A stretch of DNA of 64,000 nucleotides from Burkholderiales bacterium (GTDB lineage Bacteria; Pseudomonadota; Gammaproteobacteria; Burkholderiales; Burkholderiaceae_C), in NCBI GenBank assembly GCA_016213325.1, contig JACRAY010000014.1, positions 310,001 through 374,000 on the forward strand, read 5' to 3'. A program made the position numbers and the translations under genes. Shown piece by piece: positions 56,876 through 64,000 of this stretch (positions are counted from its first letter, which is position 1; each line of letters starts with the position of its first letter). The notes beneath the pieces were generated by a model. That model was not told the origin of the DNA and did no database searches. It was given only the letters and a program-made list of their open reading frames with translations.

Positions 56876-58144
56876 ATGCGGCACAGCGCGGTCGTGCAGT
56901 TCGTCCACCCTTCACTCGCCCTCGTCGTCGCGCGCACCGTGGTGGCGGCGTGCTGCCTCGCACTGGCGGCGGGTTCGGTGGCGGCGGCGCAGAAGAAGCC
57001 CCGCAAGCCGTCGGCGGCCAGGGCCGCGGCGCGCGATGGCGAGGCCGAGGCCCGGCTCATCGAGGTGTACAAGCTCGTCGCGCAGGCGAAGAAACGCGAG
57101 GCGCTGCAGCGCGCCGAGAAGCTGGTGCGCGACCACCCCAACTTCCAGCTGGCGCAACTGGTGTACGGCGACTTGCTCATGGCGCAGACGCGGCCCGTGC
57201 GTGCCATGGGCGACGTGCCCGAACCTGCCGCCAAGATGGGCATGCCGATGCTGGCCGAGCTGCGCGAGGAAGCCCAGCTGCGCATCCGCGCGTTGCGCGA
57301 GCGCCAGCCCGAAGGCGCGGTGCCGGCTGCCTTCGTGCAATTGCCGGCGAGCACGAAGCACGCGATCGCGGTGGACACCTCGCGCGCCCGCCTCTACCTC
57401 TTCGAGAACACGGCCGGCGGCCTGAAGCTGGTGGCCGACTACTACGTGTCGGTCGGCAAGGCGGGCTGGGAAAAGGCCACCGAAGGCGACCTGCGCACGC
57501 CGCTGGGCGTGTACTACGTCACCAGCAACCTCGACCCGAAGACCCTGAAGGACTTCTACGGTGCGGGGGCGCTGCCGATCAACTACCCCAACCCCTACGA
57601 CGCGCGCCGCGGCAAGACCGGCAGCGGCATCTGGCTGCACGGCACCCCGCCCACGCAGTTCTCGCGGGCGCCCAAGGCCACCGACGGTTGCCTGGTGCTG
57701 GCCAACCCCGACCTGCTGCGCCTGATCCGCACGGTGGAGGTGCGCGCCACGCCGGTGGTGATCGCGCACAACCTGCGCTGGACGTCGCCGGCTGCCGCGC
57801 AACCCGAAAGCCAGCGCTTCAACGACGTGCTGCAGTCGTGGCGGGCAGCCAAGGCGAGCGGCGACGTCGCGCGGCTGCTGGGCTTCTACACCGCCGATTT
57901 CTCGGGCAACGGCAAGACACTGCCGGAATGGATGCCGGTGCTGCAGGCCGAACTCAACCGTGCGCGCGGCCGCGACATCCAGCTGAAGGACGTTTCGCTC
58001 CTGCGCTGGACCGACTCGGCCGACACCATGGTGGTAACCTTCGGCGAGGTCGCGGCAGGCTCGCGCACCGGCGCGGTCAAGCGCCAGTACTGGGTGCGCC
58101 AGGGCGCGCAGTGGAAGATCTTCTTTGAAGGAGTGATCGGTTAA
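56876..58144 (+). CDS. L,D-transpeptidase (YkuD) with TPR-like and NTF2-like parts
   Basis: 422 residues. Signal peptide, then a basic/helical region ([46 protein letters not shown]). The YkuD domain (about 160-285) opens [20 protein letters not shown] and carries [12 protein letters not shown] and [14 protein letters not shown]. Catalytic His and Cys are present, but the usual Ser of SxGC is Thr (TDGC). The C-terminal part ([24 protein letters not shown] ... [16 protein letters not shown]) is the same NTF2-like domain as in the upstream TPR protein. Cross-links peptidoglycan or attaches proteins to it. Fourteen bases after the TPR gene. Confidence 0.9.
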   Translation: MRHSAVVQFVHPSLALVVARTVVAACCLALAAGSVAAAQKKPRKPSAARAAARDGEAEARLIEVYKLVAQAKKREALQRAEKLVRDHPNFQLAQLVYGDLLMAQTRPVRAMGDVPEPAAKMGMPMLAELREEAQLRIRALRERQPEGAVPAAFVQLPASTKHAIAVDTSRARLYLFENTAGGLKLVADYYVSVGKAGWEKATEGDLRTPLGVYYVTSNLDPKTLKDFYGAGALPINYPNPYDARRGKTGSGIWLHGTPPTQFSRAPKATDGCLVLANPDLLRLIRTVEVRATPVVIAHNLRWTSPAAAQPESQRFNDVLQSWRAAKASGDVARLLGFYTADFSGNGKTLPEWMPVLQAELNRARGRDIQLKDVSLLRWTDSADTMVVTFGEVAAGSRTGAVKRQYWVRQGAQWKIFFEGVIG

Positions 58145-58741
58145 ATGATGCATGTGACGCGCCGCTTCGCGGCAATCCTCGTGGCGGCCTGCGGCTTCGC
58201 TGCGGCCGTGCCGGCCATGGCGCAGGAAGCGCCCAAGGTGAAGTTCGCCACCAGCATGGGCGACATCGTGGTCGAGGTCTACCCCGACAAGGCGCCCAGG
58301 ACGGCGGCCAACTTCCTGCAGTACGTGAAGGACGGCCACTACAACGGCACCATCTTCCACCGCGTCATCGACGGCTTCATGATCCAGGGCGGCGGCTTCG
58401 ACGCCGGCATGAACGAGAAGAAGACGCGCCCGCCGATCGCGCACGAAGGCGCCGAGTCCAGCGCCAAGGGCCTGAAGAACCAGGTGGGCTACCTCGCCAT
58501 GGCGCGCACGCCCGACCCCAATTCGGCCTCGGCGCAGTTCTTCATCAACGTGAAGGACAACGAGCGGCTCAACTACAGCGCGCCCACCGCCAGCGGCTGG
58601 GGCTACACCGTGTTCGGCAAGGTGGTGAGCGGCATGGACGTGGTCAACAAGATCAAGGCCGTGCCTACCGGCAACGCCGGCATGCACCAGAACGTTCCGG
58701 TGACGCCGGTCGTGGTCACTTCCGCCACCCTGGTCAAGTAA
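58145..58741 (+). CDS. ppiA: Periplasmic cyclophilin-type peptidyl-prolyl isomerase
   Basis: 198 residues. Signal peptide ([22 protein letters not shown]), then a cyclophilin domain: [75 protein letters not shown] and [17 protein letters not shown]. Starts directly after the L,D-transpeptidase stop, so translation is probably coupled. It speeds folding of exported proteins at Xaa-Pro bonds. Paralogue of the next gene. Confidence 0.95.
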   Translation: MMHVTRRFAAILVAACGFAAAVPAMAQEAPKVKFATSMGDIVVEVYPDKAPRTAANFLQYVKDGHYNGTIFHRVIDGFMIQGGGFDAGMNEKKTRPPIAHEGAESSAKGLKNQVGYLAMARTPDPNSASAQFFINVKDNERLNYSAPTASGWGYTVFGKVVSGMDVVNKIKAVPTGNAGMHQNVPVTPVVVTSATLVK

Positions 58742-58751
58742 GGAGAACGAC

Positions 58752-59258
58752 ATGGCCAATCCCAAGGTCGAACTGCACATCAAGGGCCAGGGCGTCGTGA
58801 CGCTCGAACTCGACGAAGAGAAGGCGCCCAAGACGGTGGCCAACTTCCTCGCCTACGTGGCCAAGGGCCACTACGACGGCACCATCTTCCACCGCGTCAT
58901 CGACGGCTTCATGGTGCAGGGCGGCGGCTTCGAGCCCGGCATGAGGCAGAAGCCGGCCGATGCCAAGGTCCAGAACGAGGCCAACAACGGCCTGAAGAAC
59001 GATGCGTATACCGTAGCGATGGCCCGCACGTCGGACCCGCATTCGGCCAGCGCGCAGTTCTTCATCAACGTTGCGGACAACGGCTTCCTCAACCACACGG
59101 CGCCCACCACGCAGGGCTGGGGCTATGCCGTGTTCGGCAAGGTCGTGGGCGGCAAGGACATCGTCGACCGCATCAAGGGCGTGGCCACCGGCAGCAGCGG
59201 CGGCCACGGCGACGTGCCCAAGCAGGACGTCGTGATCGAGAAGGCGGTCGTCGCCTGA
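58752..59258 (+). CDS. ppiB: Cytosolic cyclophilin-type peptidyl-prolyl isomerase
   Basis: 168 residues, no signal peptide. Same fold as its neighbour: [93 protein letters not shown]. Tandem duplication with ppiA, one copy exported. Shine-Dalgarno AAGGAG about 7 bases upstream. Confidence 0.95.
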   Translation: MANPKVELHIKGQGVVTLELDEEKAPKTVANFLAYVAKGHYDGTIFHRVIDGFMVQGGGFEPGMRQKPADAKVQNEANNGLKNDAYTVAMARTSDPHSASAQFFINVADNGFLNHTAPTTQGWGYAVFGKVVGGKDIVDRIKGVATGSSGGHGDVPKQDVVIEKAVVA

Positions 59259-59263
59259 CGGCT

Positions 59264-60037
59264 TTGGCCGGCGCCGCGCTGCCTCGCATGGCGGAACTGC
59301 AGGCGCCGCCTGCGTGGCGCTCGGTCGAATTCATTTCCGACCTGCACCTGCACCCGGGCGAGCCCGCCACGTTCGACGCGTGGCGGCGCTACATGGCGTC
59401 GACCCGCGCCGACGCCGTCTTCATCCTCGGTGACCTGTTCGAGGCATGGCCCGGCGACGACGCGGCCGGCGAGCCGGGCTTCGACGCGGAATGCGCAGCC
59501 GTGCTGCGCCAGACCGCGCGGCAGCGCCCGGTGTTCTTCATGCACGGCAACCGCGACTTCCTGGTGGGCCGCAGCCTGCTCGATGACTGCGGCGTCACGC
59601 TGCTGGAAGACCCCACGGTGTTCGGCTTTGTGGGCCAGCGCTGGCTGCTCACGCACGGCGACCAGCTGTGCGTGGACGACCAGGCTTACCTGCAGTTCCG
59701 GGCGCAGGTGCGCGACCCGCGGTGGCAGGCGGCGACGCTGGCGAAGCCGCTGGCCGAGCGGCGGGCCCTGGCCCGGTCGCTGCGCGAGCAGAGCGAAGCG
59801 CGGCAGCGCTCGGGCGAGCCGTACGCCGATGTGGACGAGCCGCTCGCACTGCAGTGGCTGGAGGCGGCCGATGCGCTCACGATGATCCACGGCCACACGC
59901 ACCGGCCGGCCGACCATGTGCTGGCCGGCGGCCGCACGCGCATCGTGCTGTCTGACTGGGGCGCCACGGCAAGTCCGCCGCGCATGCAGGCGCTGCGGGT
60001 CGACGCCGCCGGCGCGCGCCGCGTCGCACTGGCCTGA
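59264..60037 (+). CDS. lpxH: UDP-2,3-diacylglucosamine diphosphatase
   Basis: 257 residues from TTG at 59264, or 249 from ATG at 59288; the ATG start loses nothing conserved. Calcineurin-like metallophosphoesterase that makes lipid X in lipid A synthesis. Motifs FISDLHLHPGEP, FILGDLFEAWPGDD, FFMHGNRDFLVG, LLTHGDQLC and IHGHTHRPADH are the LpxH set. Peripheral membrane enzyme. The stop overlaps the mtfA start by one base (TGATG). Confidence 0.93.
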   Translation: MAGAALPRMAELQAPPAWRSVEFISDLHLHPGEPATFDAWRRYMASTRADAVFILGDLFEAWPGDDAAGEPGFDAECAAVLRQTARQRPVFFMHGNRDFLVGRSLLDDCGVTLLEDPTVFGFVGQRWLLTHGDQLCVDDQAYLQFRAQVRDPRWQAATLAKPLAERRALARSLREQSEARQRSGEPYADVDEPLALQWLEAADALTMIHGHTHRPADHVLAGGRTRIVLSDWGATASPPRMQALRVDAAGARRVALA

Positions 60038-60792
60038 TGTTGCGCTGGTTCACCCGCAAGCGCGAGCCGCGTCCCATCCCCGACGCGCTGTGGAACGCGA
60101 CGCTCGCCGCCTACCCTTTCCTTGCCCGGCAGCCCGGCGGAGAGACCGCGCAACTGCGCACCTTCGCCGCCGAGTTCCTCGAACGCAAGCAGTTCACGGG
60201 CGCGGGCGGTTTCACCATCACCGATGAAGTAGCGGTGGCCATAGCGGCACAGGCCGTGCTGCCGGTGCTGCAGCTGGGGCTGCACTGGTACGACGATTTC
60301 GTCGGCATCGTGGTGCACCCCGACGAAGTTGTGGCGCGGCGCCAGGTGACCGACGAGGACGGCGTCGAGCACCACTACGACGAGGTGCTGTCGGGCGAGG
60401 CGATGGAGGGCGGCCCGGTGATGCTGAGCTGGCGCGACGTGGCCGAAGCCGGCGCCACCGCGGCCGAAGGCTACAACGTGGTCATCCACGAGTTCGTCCA
60501 CAAGCTCGACATGCGCGACGGCGCGCCCGATGGCTGCCCGCCCCTGCCCTCGGCGCTGGCGCGCAGGGCGTGGCTCGCTGTGATGCGCGCTGAGTACGAC
60601 GCCTTTCGCGAACGCGTGATCATCGCCGAGCGCTTCGGCGGCGAGCCGACCTGGCTGGACCCGTACGGCGCCGAGTCGCTCGACGAGTTCTTTGCCGTCG
60701 CGTCCGAAGCGTACTTCGTCAACCGGGAGAAGTTCGGCGGCGAGTTCGCGCCGCTCGTACCCCTGTTCGACAGCTTCTTCCGCGCAGGGTAG
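60037..60792 (+). CDS. mtfA: Zinc-dependent peptidase, MtfA family
   Basis: 251 residues, the usual MtfA length. Cytosolic metallopeptidase (M90) that in E. coli binds the Mlc repressor. HExxH motif HEFVH with H151, E152 and H155 followed by KLDMRDGAPDG; a second region LDPYGAESLDEFFAVASEAYFVNREKF supplies a distal glutamate. N-terminal PFLARQPGGETAQLRTFAAEFLERKQF is typical. Last gene of the run, coupled to lpxH. Confidence 0.93.
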   Translation: MLRWFTRKREPRPIPDALWNATLAAYPFLARQPGGETAQLRTFAAEFLERKQFTGAGGFTITDEVAVAIAAQAVLPVLQLGLHWYDDFVGIVVHPDEVVARRQVTDEDGVEHHYDEVLSGEAMEGGPVMLSWRDVAEAGATAAEGYNVVIHEFVHKLDMRDGAPDGCPPLPSALARRAWLAVMRAEYDAFRERVIIAERFGGEPTWLDPYGAESLDEFFAVASEAYFVNREKFGGEFAPLVPLFDSFFRAG

Positions 60793-60819
60793 CTGGTGGG
60801 CAGCTCCGCTGCCCACCGA

Positions 60820-63474
60820 TCAGCGCAGCAGCACCTTCAACACGTTCTGCAAGCGCCGCGCAGCCTGCGCATCGAAGGCCGCCGCGAGCACACGTGCCAC
60901 GTCCTGCCCCCAGGTCTGTTGCGGCGACGGTTCGTTGCGCTTCGTCAGCAGTTGCAGCTGCATCATGCGGCGCGCCGACAGGTGTTCCGCAGGCGTCTGC
61001 GCATCGGCGGCGATCTCCAGGCGAAGCAGCACGTCGCCGGCATCGCCGGCAGGCGGCTGGCCCAGGGCTTGCGCCCACGACGAGCGCACGGCGGGCGCGA
61101 CGGCCTTGCCCAGTTCGTGCTGGCTCGGCAGCTCGTCGGCCGAACGATGCTCCCACGCAGCCATCAGCTGGCCGAGTGCTTCGCCGTGGGCCTGCGCTGC
61201 CAGCTTGCGTAGCGCCAGCTGCGCGTGGTCGTACGCTTCGCGTTGCGCGCGGAAGGCCACGTCACCCAGCCGCGGTCCGCGGTCTTCACGCCGGTCGTCG
61301 CGGCGGTCCGGTGCACGGTCACGGTCGCCGAAGCGGCGCTCGCCCGGTCGCCCCGCGCCGGGGCCGCCCTTGCGTGCATCGAAGCGGCCGCCGCGCTGCC
61401 CGGCCGGCGGCTCTGCGGGCTTCTTCGCGCCGGGCCGGTCGTCGCCGCGCACGGCCACGACCGGCTTGGGCGCGGCCTTGGGCGCGGGCGTGGGTGCCGG
61501 GACTTCATCGGACAGCGCAGCCTCGGCGCCGGCCCCTTCGGCAGCCGGCTCGGCGCCGGCGGCTGCGCTCGCCGCCGCCTGCACCGGCGCAGGCGCCGCA
61601 TCGCGCGTCGCCTGGTCCAGCGCGGCCATCGCGGCGCGGATCTTCTGTGCGTCGCCACTGGCCGTGGCGGCGTCCAGCGCCCGGGCCGCATCGACCACGC
61701 GCCGGTCGTGCTCGCCGATGGCCGACGCGGCTTTCTCGCGCTCGGTCGTCTTGCGGTTGAAGGCGTCGTCGATCGGCTTGCGGAACGTGTCCCACAGCTT
61801 CTGTTCCTGCTTGCGGTCCAGCGGCACGGCCTGCGCTTCGGCCTGCCAGCGCTGCTGCAGCGACTTGACGGCGTCGATGCGCAGCTGCGGCGCAGCGCCC
61901 AGCGCCTCGGCTTCGGCGATCATCGCCTGCCGCCTTTCGATGCTGGCCTTCTGCGCGGCTTCGAGCGGCGCGCTGGCCGCAGTGAAAGCTTCCTTCCATT
62001 GCGGCTGCATCTCGGCGAAGGCCTTTTCGCTCAGGTGGCCTGCTTCGCGCCAGCGCTCCGAGAACTGGTGCAGCGCCCGGTTGAAACCCTTCCAGTCGTT
62101 GCCTTCGGGCTGCGCATGCGCGGCAGCCCAGGCCTTCAGTTCTTCGATGAGCCCCAGGCGCTTGCCGCGGTTTTCGGCCGCTTCCGACTTCACCTTGTCC
62201 AGCCACGCCTGCACCACTTCATAAGCGCGGTTGCACGCTTCGTCGAAGCGCTTCCACAAGGCGTGGTTGGGCGGGCCGCCCTGGTCGACCTGCTTCCACT
62301 GCTCGCGCAGGTTGCGCAGCGTCTCCTGCATCTTGCGCCCGCCGTAGCGCGGCTTCGGCGGCGGCGGCGCCTCGCCTTCGGCGGCTGCCGGCGGCTGCTC
62401 GAACAGGCCCTCGGCCTGCGCCACCAGCTCCTGGCGCAACTGGTCGGCGCGCCAGCGCTGCCAGCCTTCGAGTTCGGTGGCCGCTGCCAGCGCCGAGTGC
62501 GCCTGCGCGTCGAGCCTGGCGTCGATGTAGCGGCCGTGCTCCTTCAGGGCGTTGCGCAGCGCCGCTGCGGCGCCGGCGCTGGCCTTGCCGTGGCCTTCCG
62601 AGATCTCCTGCTCCAGCCGCGCGAGCGTCTCGCCCACGGCTTGCGTGGCCTTCGCCTTCAGTTCCGGGTCCACCTTGGGCCGCGCGGGGCGCTGGGCGGC
62701 AGCCGGCGCCGTGTCCGCAGGGCCGCCACGCGCATGGCGCAGCTCGTCGGCCCACACCGGCACCGGCGGCAGCGGTGCCTCGGGATCTTCCGATGCGGCC
62801 ACGGCCTGGCCCAACGCGCTCTGGAAGGCGTCCCACACCACCTGCAACTGCTGGCGCGACCCTTCGAGCAAGGGCGGAAAGCGCATGTCGACGCTCGCCC
62901 AGTTGGGGTCGTCCAGCAACGCCTGCGCCTGGGCCTGCCACTCGGGCACGTCGGCCGCCAGCGCCTCGGACGCGGCCTGCGCGTCCTTCCACGACTTGGT
63001 GGACAGCACCTCGATGCGCTGGGCCAGCAGCACGGCGGCTTCGCGCTGCACCTGCACGCGGTGCTGCAGGTCCTCGATGCCCCTCACGCGCTCGGCCACT
63101 TCGGCCTTCAGCGCCGCCAGCGGCTCGCGGCTGAGCGGCGCGCCCGCCTTGGCGGCGTCGCGCTGCCAGGCAATGGCATCGGCGATGTTCAGGCGCGGTT
63201 GCGCCAGCAGCGTGCGCGCCCTCTCGGCCCAGTCGGCGGCGATCGCCTCCTGCCCCTTGGCCCGCTTGATCTCGTCGAGCTTCTCGCGCAGCGGGCGGGC
63301 GGCGCCCTTGTCGCGGGCGCTCAGCTCGCGGAACACCTCGTGCATCTGCTCCACGGTGGGATTGGTCGCCATCCAGTCGCGCACGCGGGAGGCGCGTTCG
63401 CCGGAGGTGGGGGCGGAGAAGGCGCCGCCGGTCAGGGTATCGAGCGCCTGGGTATCGGTTTTCGTCGTGGTCAC
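60820..63474 (-). CDS. DUF349 domain protein
   Basis: 884 residues, very Ala/Glu/Arg/Gln-rich and mostly helical, with several ~75-residue DUF349 repeats recognisable by Trp/Phe spacing: REQWKQVDQGGPPNHALWKRFDEACNRAYEVVQ, FSERWREAGHLSEKAFAEMQPQWKEAF, LQQRWQAEAQAVPLDRKQEQKLWDTFRKPIDDAFNRK. A low-complexity Ala/Pro/Arg/Asp linker (GDRDRAPDRRDDRREDRGP) precedes a distinct C-terminal domain (LPSQHELGKAVAPAVRSSWAQALG). Function unknown. Start GTG at 63474, residues VTTTKTDTQALD. A GC hairpin lies in its leader. The 27-base gap to mtfA holds nothing more. Confidence 0.85.
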   Translation of the reverse strand: MTTTKTDTQALDTLTGGAFSAPTSGERASRVRDWMATNPTVEQMHEVFRELSARDKGAARPLREKLDEIKRAKGQEAIAADWAERARTLLAQPRLNIADAIAWQRDAAKAGAPLSREPLAALKAEVAERVRGIEDLQHRVQVQREAAVLLAQRIEVLSTKSWKDAQAASEALAADVPEWQAQAQALLDDPNWASVDMRFPPLLEGSRQQLQVVWDAFQSALGQAVAASEDPEAPLPPVPVWADELRHARGGPADTAPAAAQRPARPKVDPELKAKATQAVGETLARLEQEISEGHGKASAGAAAALRNALKEHGRYIDARLDAQAHSALAAATELEGWQRWRADQLRQELVAQAEGLFEQPPAAAEGEAPPPPKPRYGGRKMQETLRNLREQWKQVDQGGPPNHALWKRFDEACNRAYEVVQAWLDKVKSEAAENRGKRLGLIEELKAWAAAHAQPEGNDWKGFNRALHQFSERWREAGHLSEKAFAEMQPQWKEAFTAASAPLEAAQKASIERRQAMIAEAEALGAAPQLRIDAVKSLQQRWQAEAQAVPLDRKQEQKLWDTFRKPIDDAFNRKTTEREKAASAIGEHDRRVVDAARALDAATASGDAQKIRAAMAALDQATRDAAPAPVQAAASAAAGAEPAAEGAGAEAALSDEVPAPTPAPKAAPKPVVAVRGDDRPGAKKPAEPPAGQRGGRFDARKGGPGAGRPGERRFGDRDRAPDRRDDRREDRGPRLGDVAFRAQREAYDHAQLALRKLAAQAHGEALGQLMAAWEHRSADELPSQHELGKAVAPAVRSSWAQALGQPPAGDAGDVLLRLEIAADAQTPAEHLSARRMMQLQLLTKRNEPSPQQTWGQDVARVLAAAFDAQAARRLQNVLKVLLR

Positions 63475-63495
63475 AGCAATAGAGGCAAAGACAAA

Positions 63496-63517
63496 GCCCC
63501 CCGTGGAACCGGGGGGC
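63496..63517. terminator. GC-rich hairpin just upstream of the DUF349 gene
   Basis: Arms GCCCCCCG (63496-63503) and CGGGGGGC (63510-63517), loop of six. On the minus strand it is followed by TTTGTCTTTG. Either a weak terminator for minus-strand transcripts arriving from the right or a leader hairpin of the DUF349 gene. Confidence 0.5.
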
Positions 63518-63552
63518 GAGCCCGTATTCTCGCCGCTAACTTGCCGCGGGGG

Positions 63553-63598
63553 AAAAAAGAGAAAGCCCGGCAAGGTAGCGTGAGCCGCCTGCCGGGCT
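63553..63598 (-). terminator. Rho-independent terminator for an unidentified minus-strand transcript
   Basis: Minus strand stem AGCCCGGCA / TGCCGGGCT with a ~17-base loop followed by TTTCTCTTTTTT. A gene or RNA transcribed leftwards from beyond about 63600 should end here. Confidence 0.7.
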
Positions 63599-63599
63599 A

Positions 63600-64000
63600 G
63601 GCGGGCGACCGGTGCCGCATCCGCCTGGGTCCGCAATACGGAGCAAACGGTCCGCATTGCGCAGGAAGCAAAGATTGCTTCCAAGTGGGGCCGGGGCTGC
63701 CACCGAAGTGGCCCTACCGGCTGGTGCCCGATTGCTCGGACCCCTTCAAGGTAGGTGAGTCGCGCGTACTTTTCCAATCCGCATTTTCAATGGCGCGATT
63801 GCGCGCGATTGGCGTGATTGCCTTGACAAGGCCAATGCGGGTCCTTTCGACCGCCTGGCCGGTTAGGGAGGGGGCCCCAGTATTGTTACCTACCACCCCT
63901 CCGACGAACGGACCGATCGGCCCTGTGCTTGCGGCCGGATGCCGCCATTTCACTGGCTGTCCCGCCAGCACGGGCCAGAGGGCCTTTCCCGACAAGGGCA
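63600..64000. other. Structured, apparently non-coding edge region
   Basis: About 400 bases with no gene that I can support. Contents: an imperfect inverted repeat around CGCAATACGG/CCGCATTGCG near 63632-63660, a perfect 8-bp hairpin GGAAGCAA/TTGCTTCC at 63664-63682, and three near-repeats of GCGCGATTG near 63794-63821. A 93-codon minus-strand frame (63714-63995) has poor third-position GC and no recognisable motif. Read with the terminator at 63553, the likeliest explanation is the 3' part of a leftward transcript, perhaps a structured RNA, whose start lies outside the window. Confidence 0.4.

Noticed and set aside
55868..58144. A 758-codon frame covering the L,D-transpeptidase and upstream sequence
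   Set aside because: The upstream 336 codons are out of frame with the TPR gene. The signal peptide at 56876 marks the true start.
63714..63995. A 93-codon minus-strand protein at the right edge
   Set aside because: Third codon positions are not GC-rich as in real genes here, no ribosome site and no recognisable motif. Left as non-coding.

Overview
The window is high-G+C chromosomal DNA of a betaproteobacterium, order Burkholderiales, most likely family Comamonadaceae (Ramlibacter/Variovorax-like). This rests on two periplasmic Bug (TctC-type) binding proteins with TctA/TctB permeases, a TctD/TctE two-component pair, the clpP-clpX-lon block behind tig, a TAXI-TRAP transporter and the overall core-gene style. 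Genus is inference. There is no rRNA, CRISPR array, prophage or insertion sequence. Most of the DNA is housekeeping genes mixed with solute-uptake operons.

Layout. 1-8500: end of a class I fumarase, murI, a lipoprotein, a DUF6502 gene divergent from a secreted beta-propeller lipoprotein across a perfect 21-bp palindrome, an MFS transporter, an acyl-CoA ligase and a small conserved hypothetical. 8514-8970: tRNA-Leu, tRNA-Cys and tRNA-Gly with terminators and a duplicated tRNA-Leu 3' end. 8999-14848: lon, clpX, clpP, tig. 14931-21781: a tight five-gene operon of porin, cyanophycin-synthetase-like ATP-grasp enzyme without its Mur-ligase half, Bug protein, TctA-TctB fusion and methyltransferase. 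This is the best candidate here for an undescribed system. 21832-26346: tRNA-Leu and an RND efflux pair under a TetR-type operator. 26369-30799: squalene-type synthase plus hpnD, HAD hydrolase, hemH, alpha/beta hydrolase.

30811-37316: a branched-chain amino acid/amide type ABC operon preceded by a sigma-54 promoter, three matching upstream operators and the gene of a PAS-AAA+-Fis activator; the circuit can be read directly from the sequence. 37484-42825: tctC-tctB-tctA divergent from tctD-tctE. 42826-48264: hslR, then aminotransferase, TAXI binding protein and fused TRAP permease. 48518-53604: a 59-residue membrane protein, tRNA-Ser, lysC, a hypothetical, tilS, a TonB-like protein and accA. 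53638-55643: cysS and a DNA glycosylase. 55806-60792: an envelope run of TPR protein, L,D-transpeptidase, two cyclophilins, lpxH and mtfA. 60820-63474: a DUF349 protein, then a structured non-coding edge.

Themes. Two import operons have a terminator-like hairpin between the binding-protein gene and the membrane-component genes, which would favour excess binding protein. A short palindromic REP-like element occurs six times at four intergenic sites; at one of them it supplies the last codons of a TRAP permease. Coordinates and motifs were read by eye. Family assignments rest on motif recognition, not on database searches.
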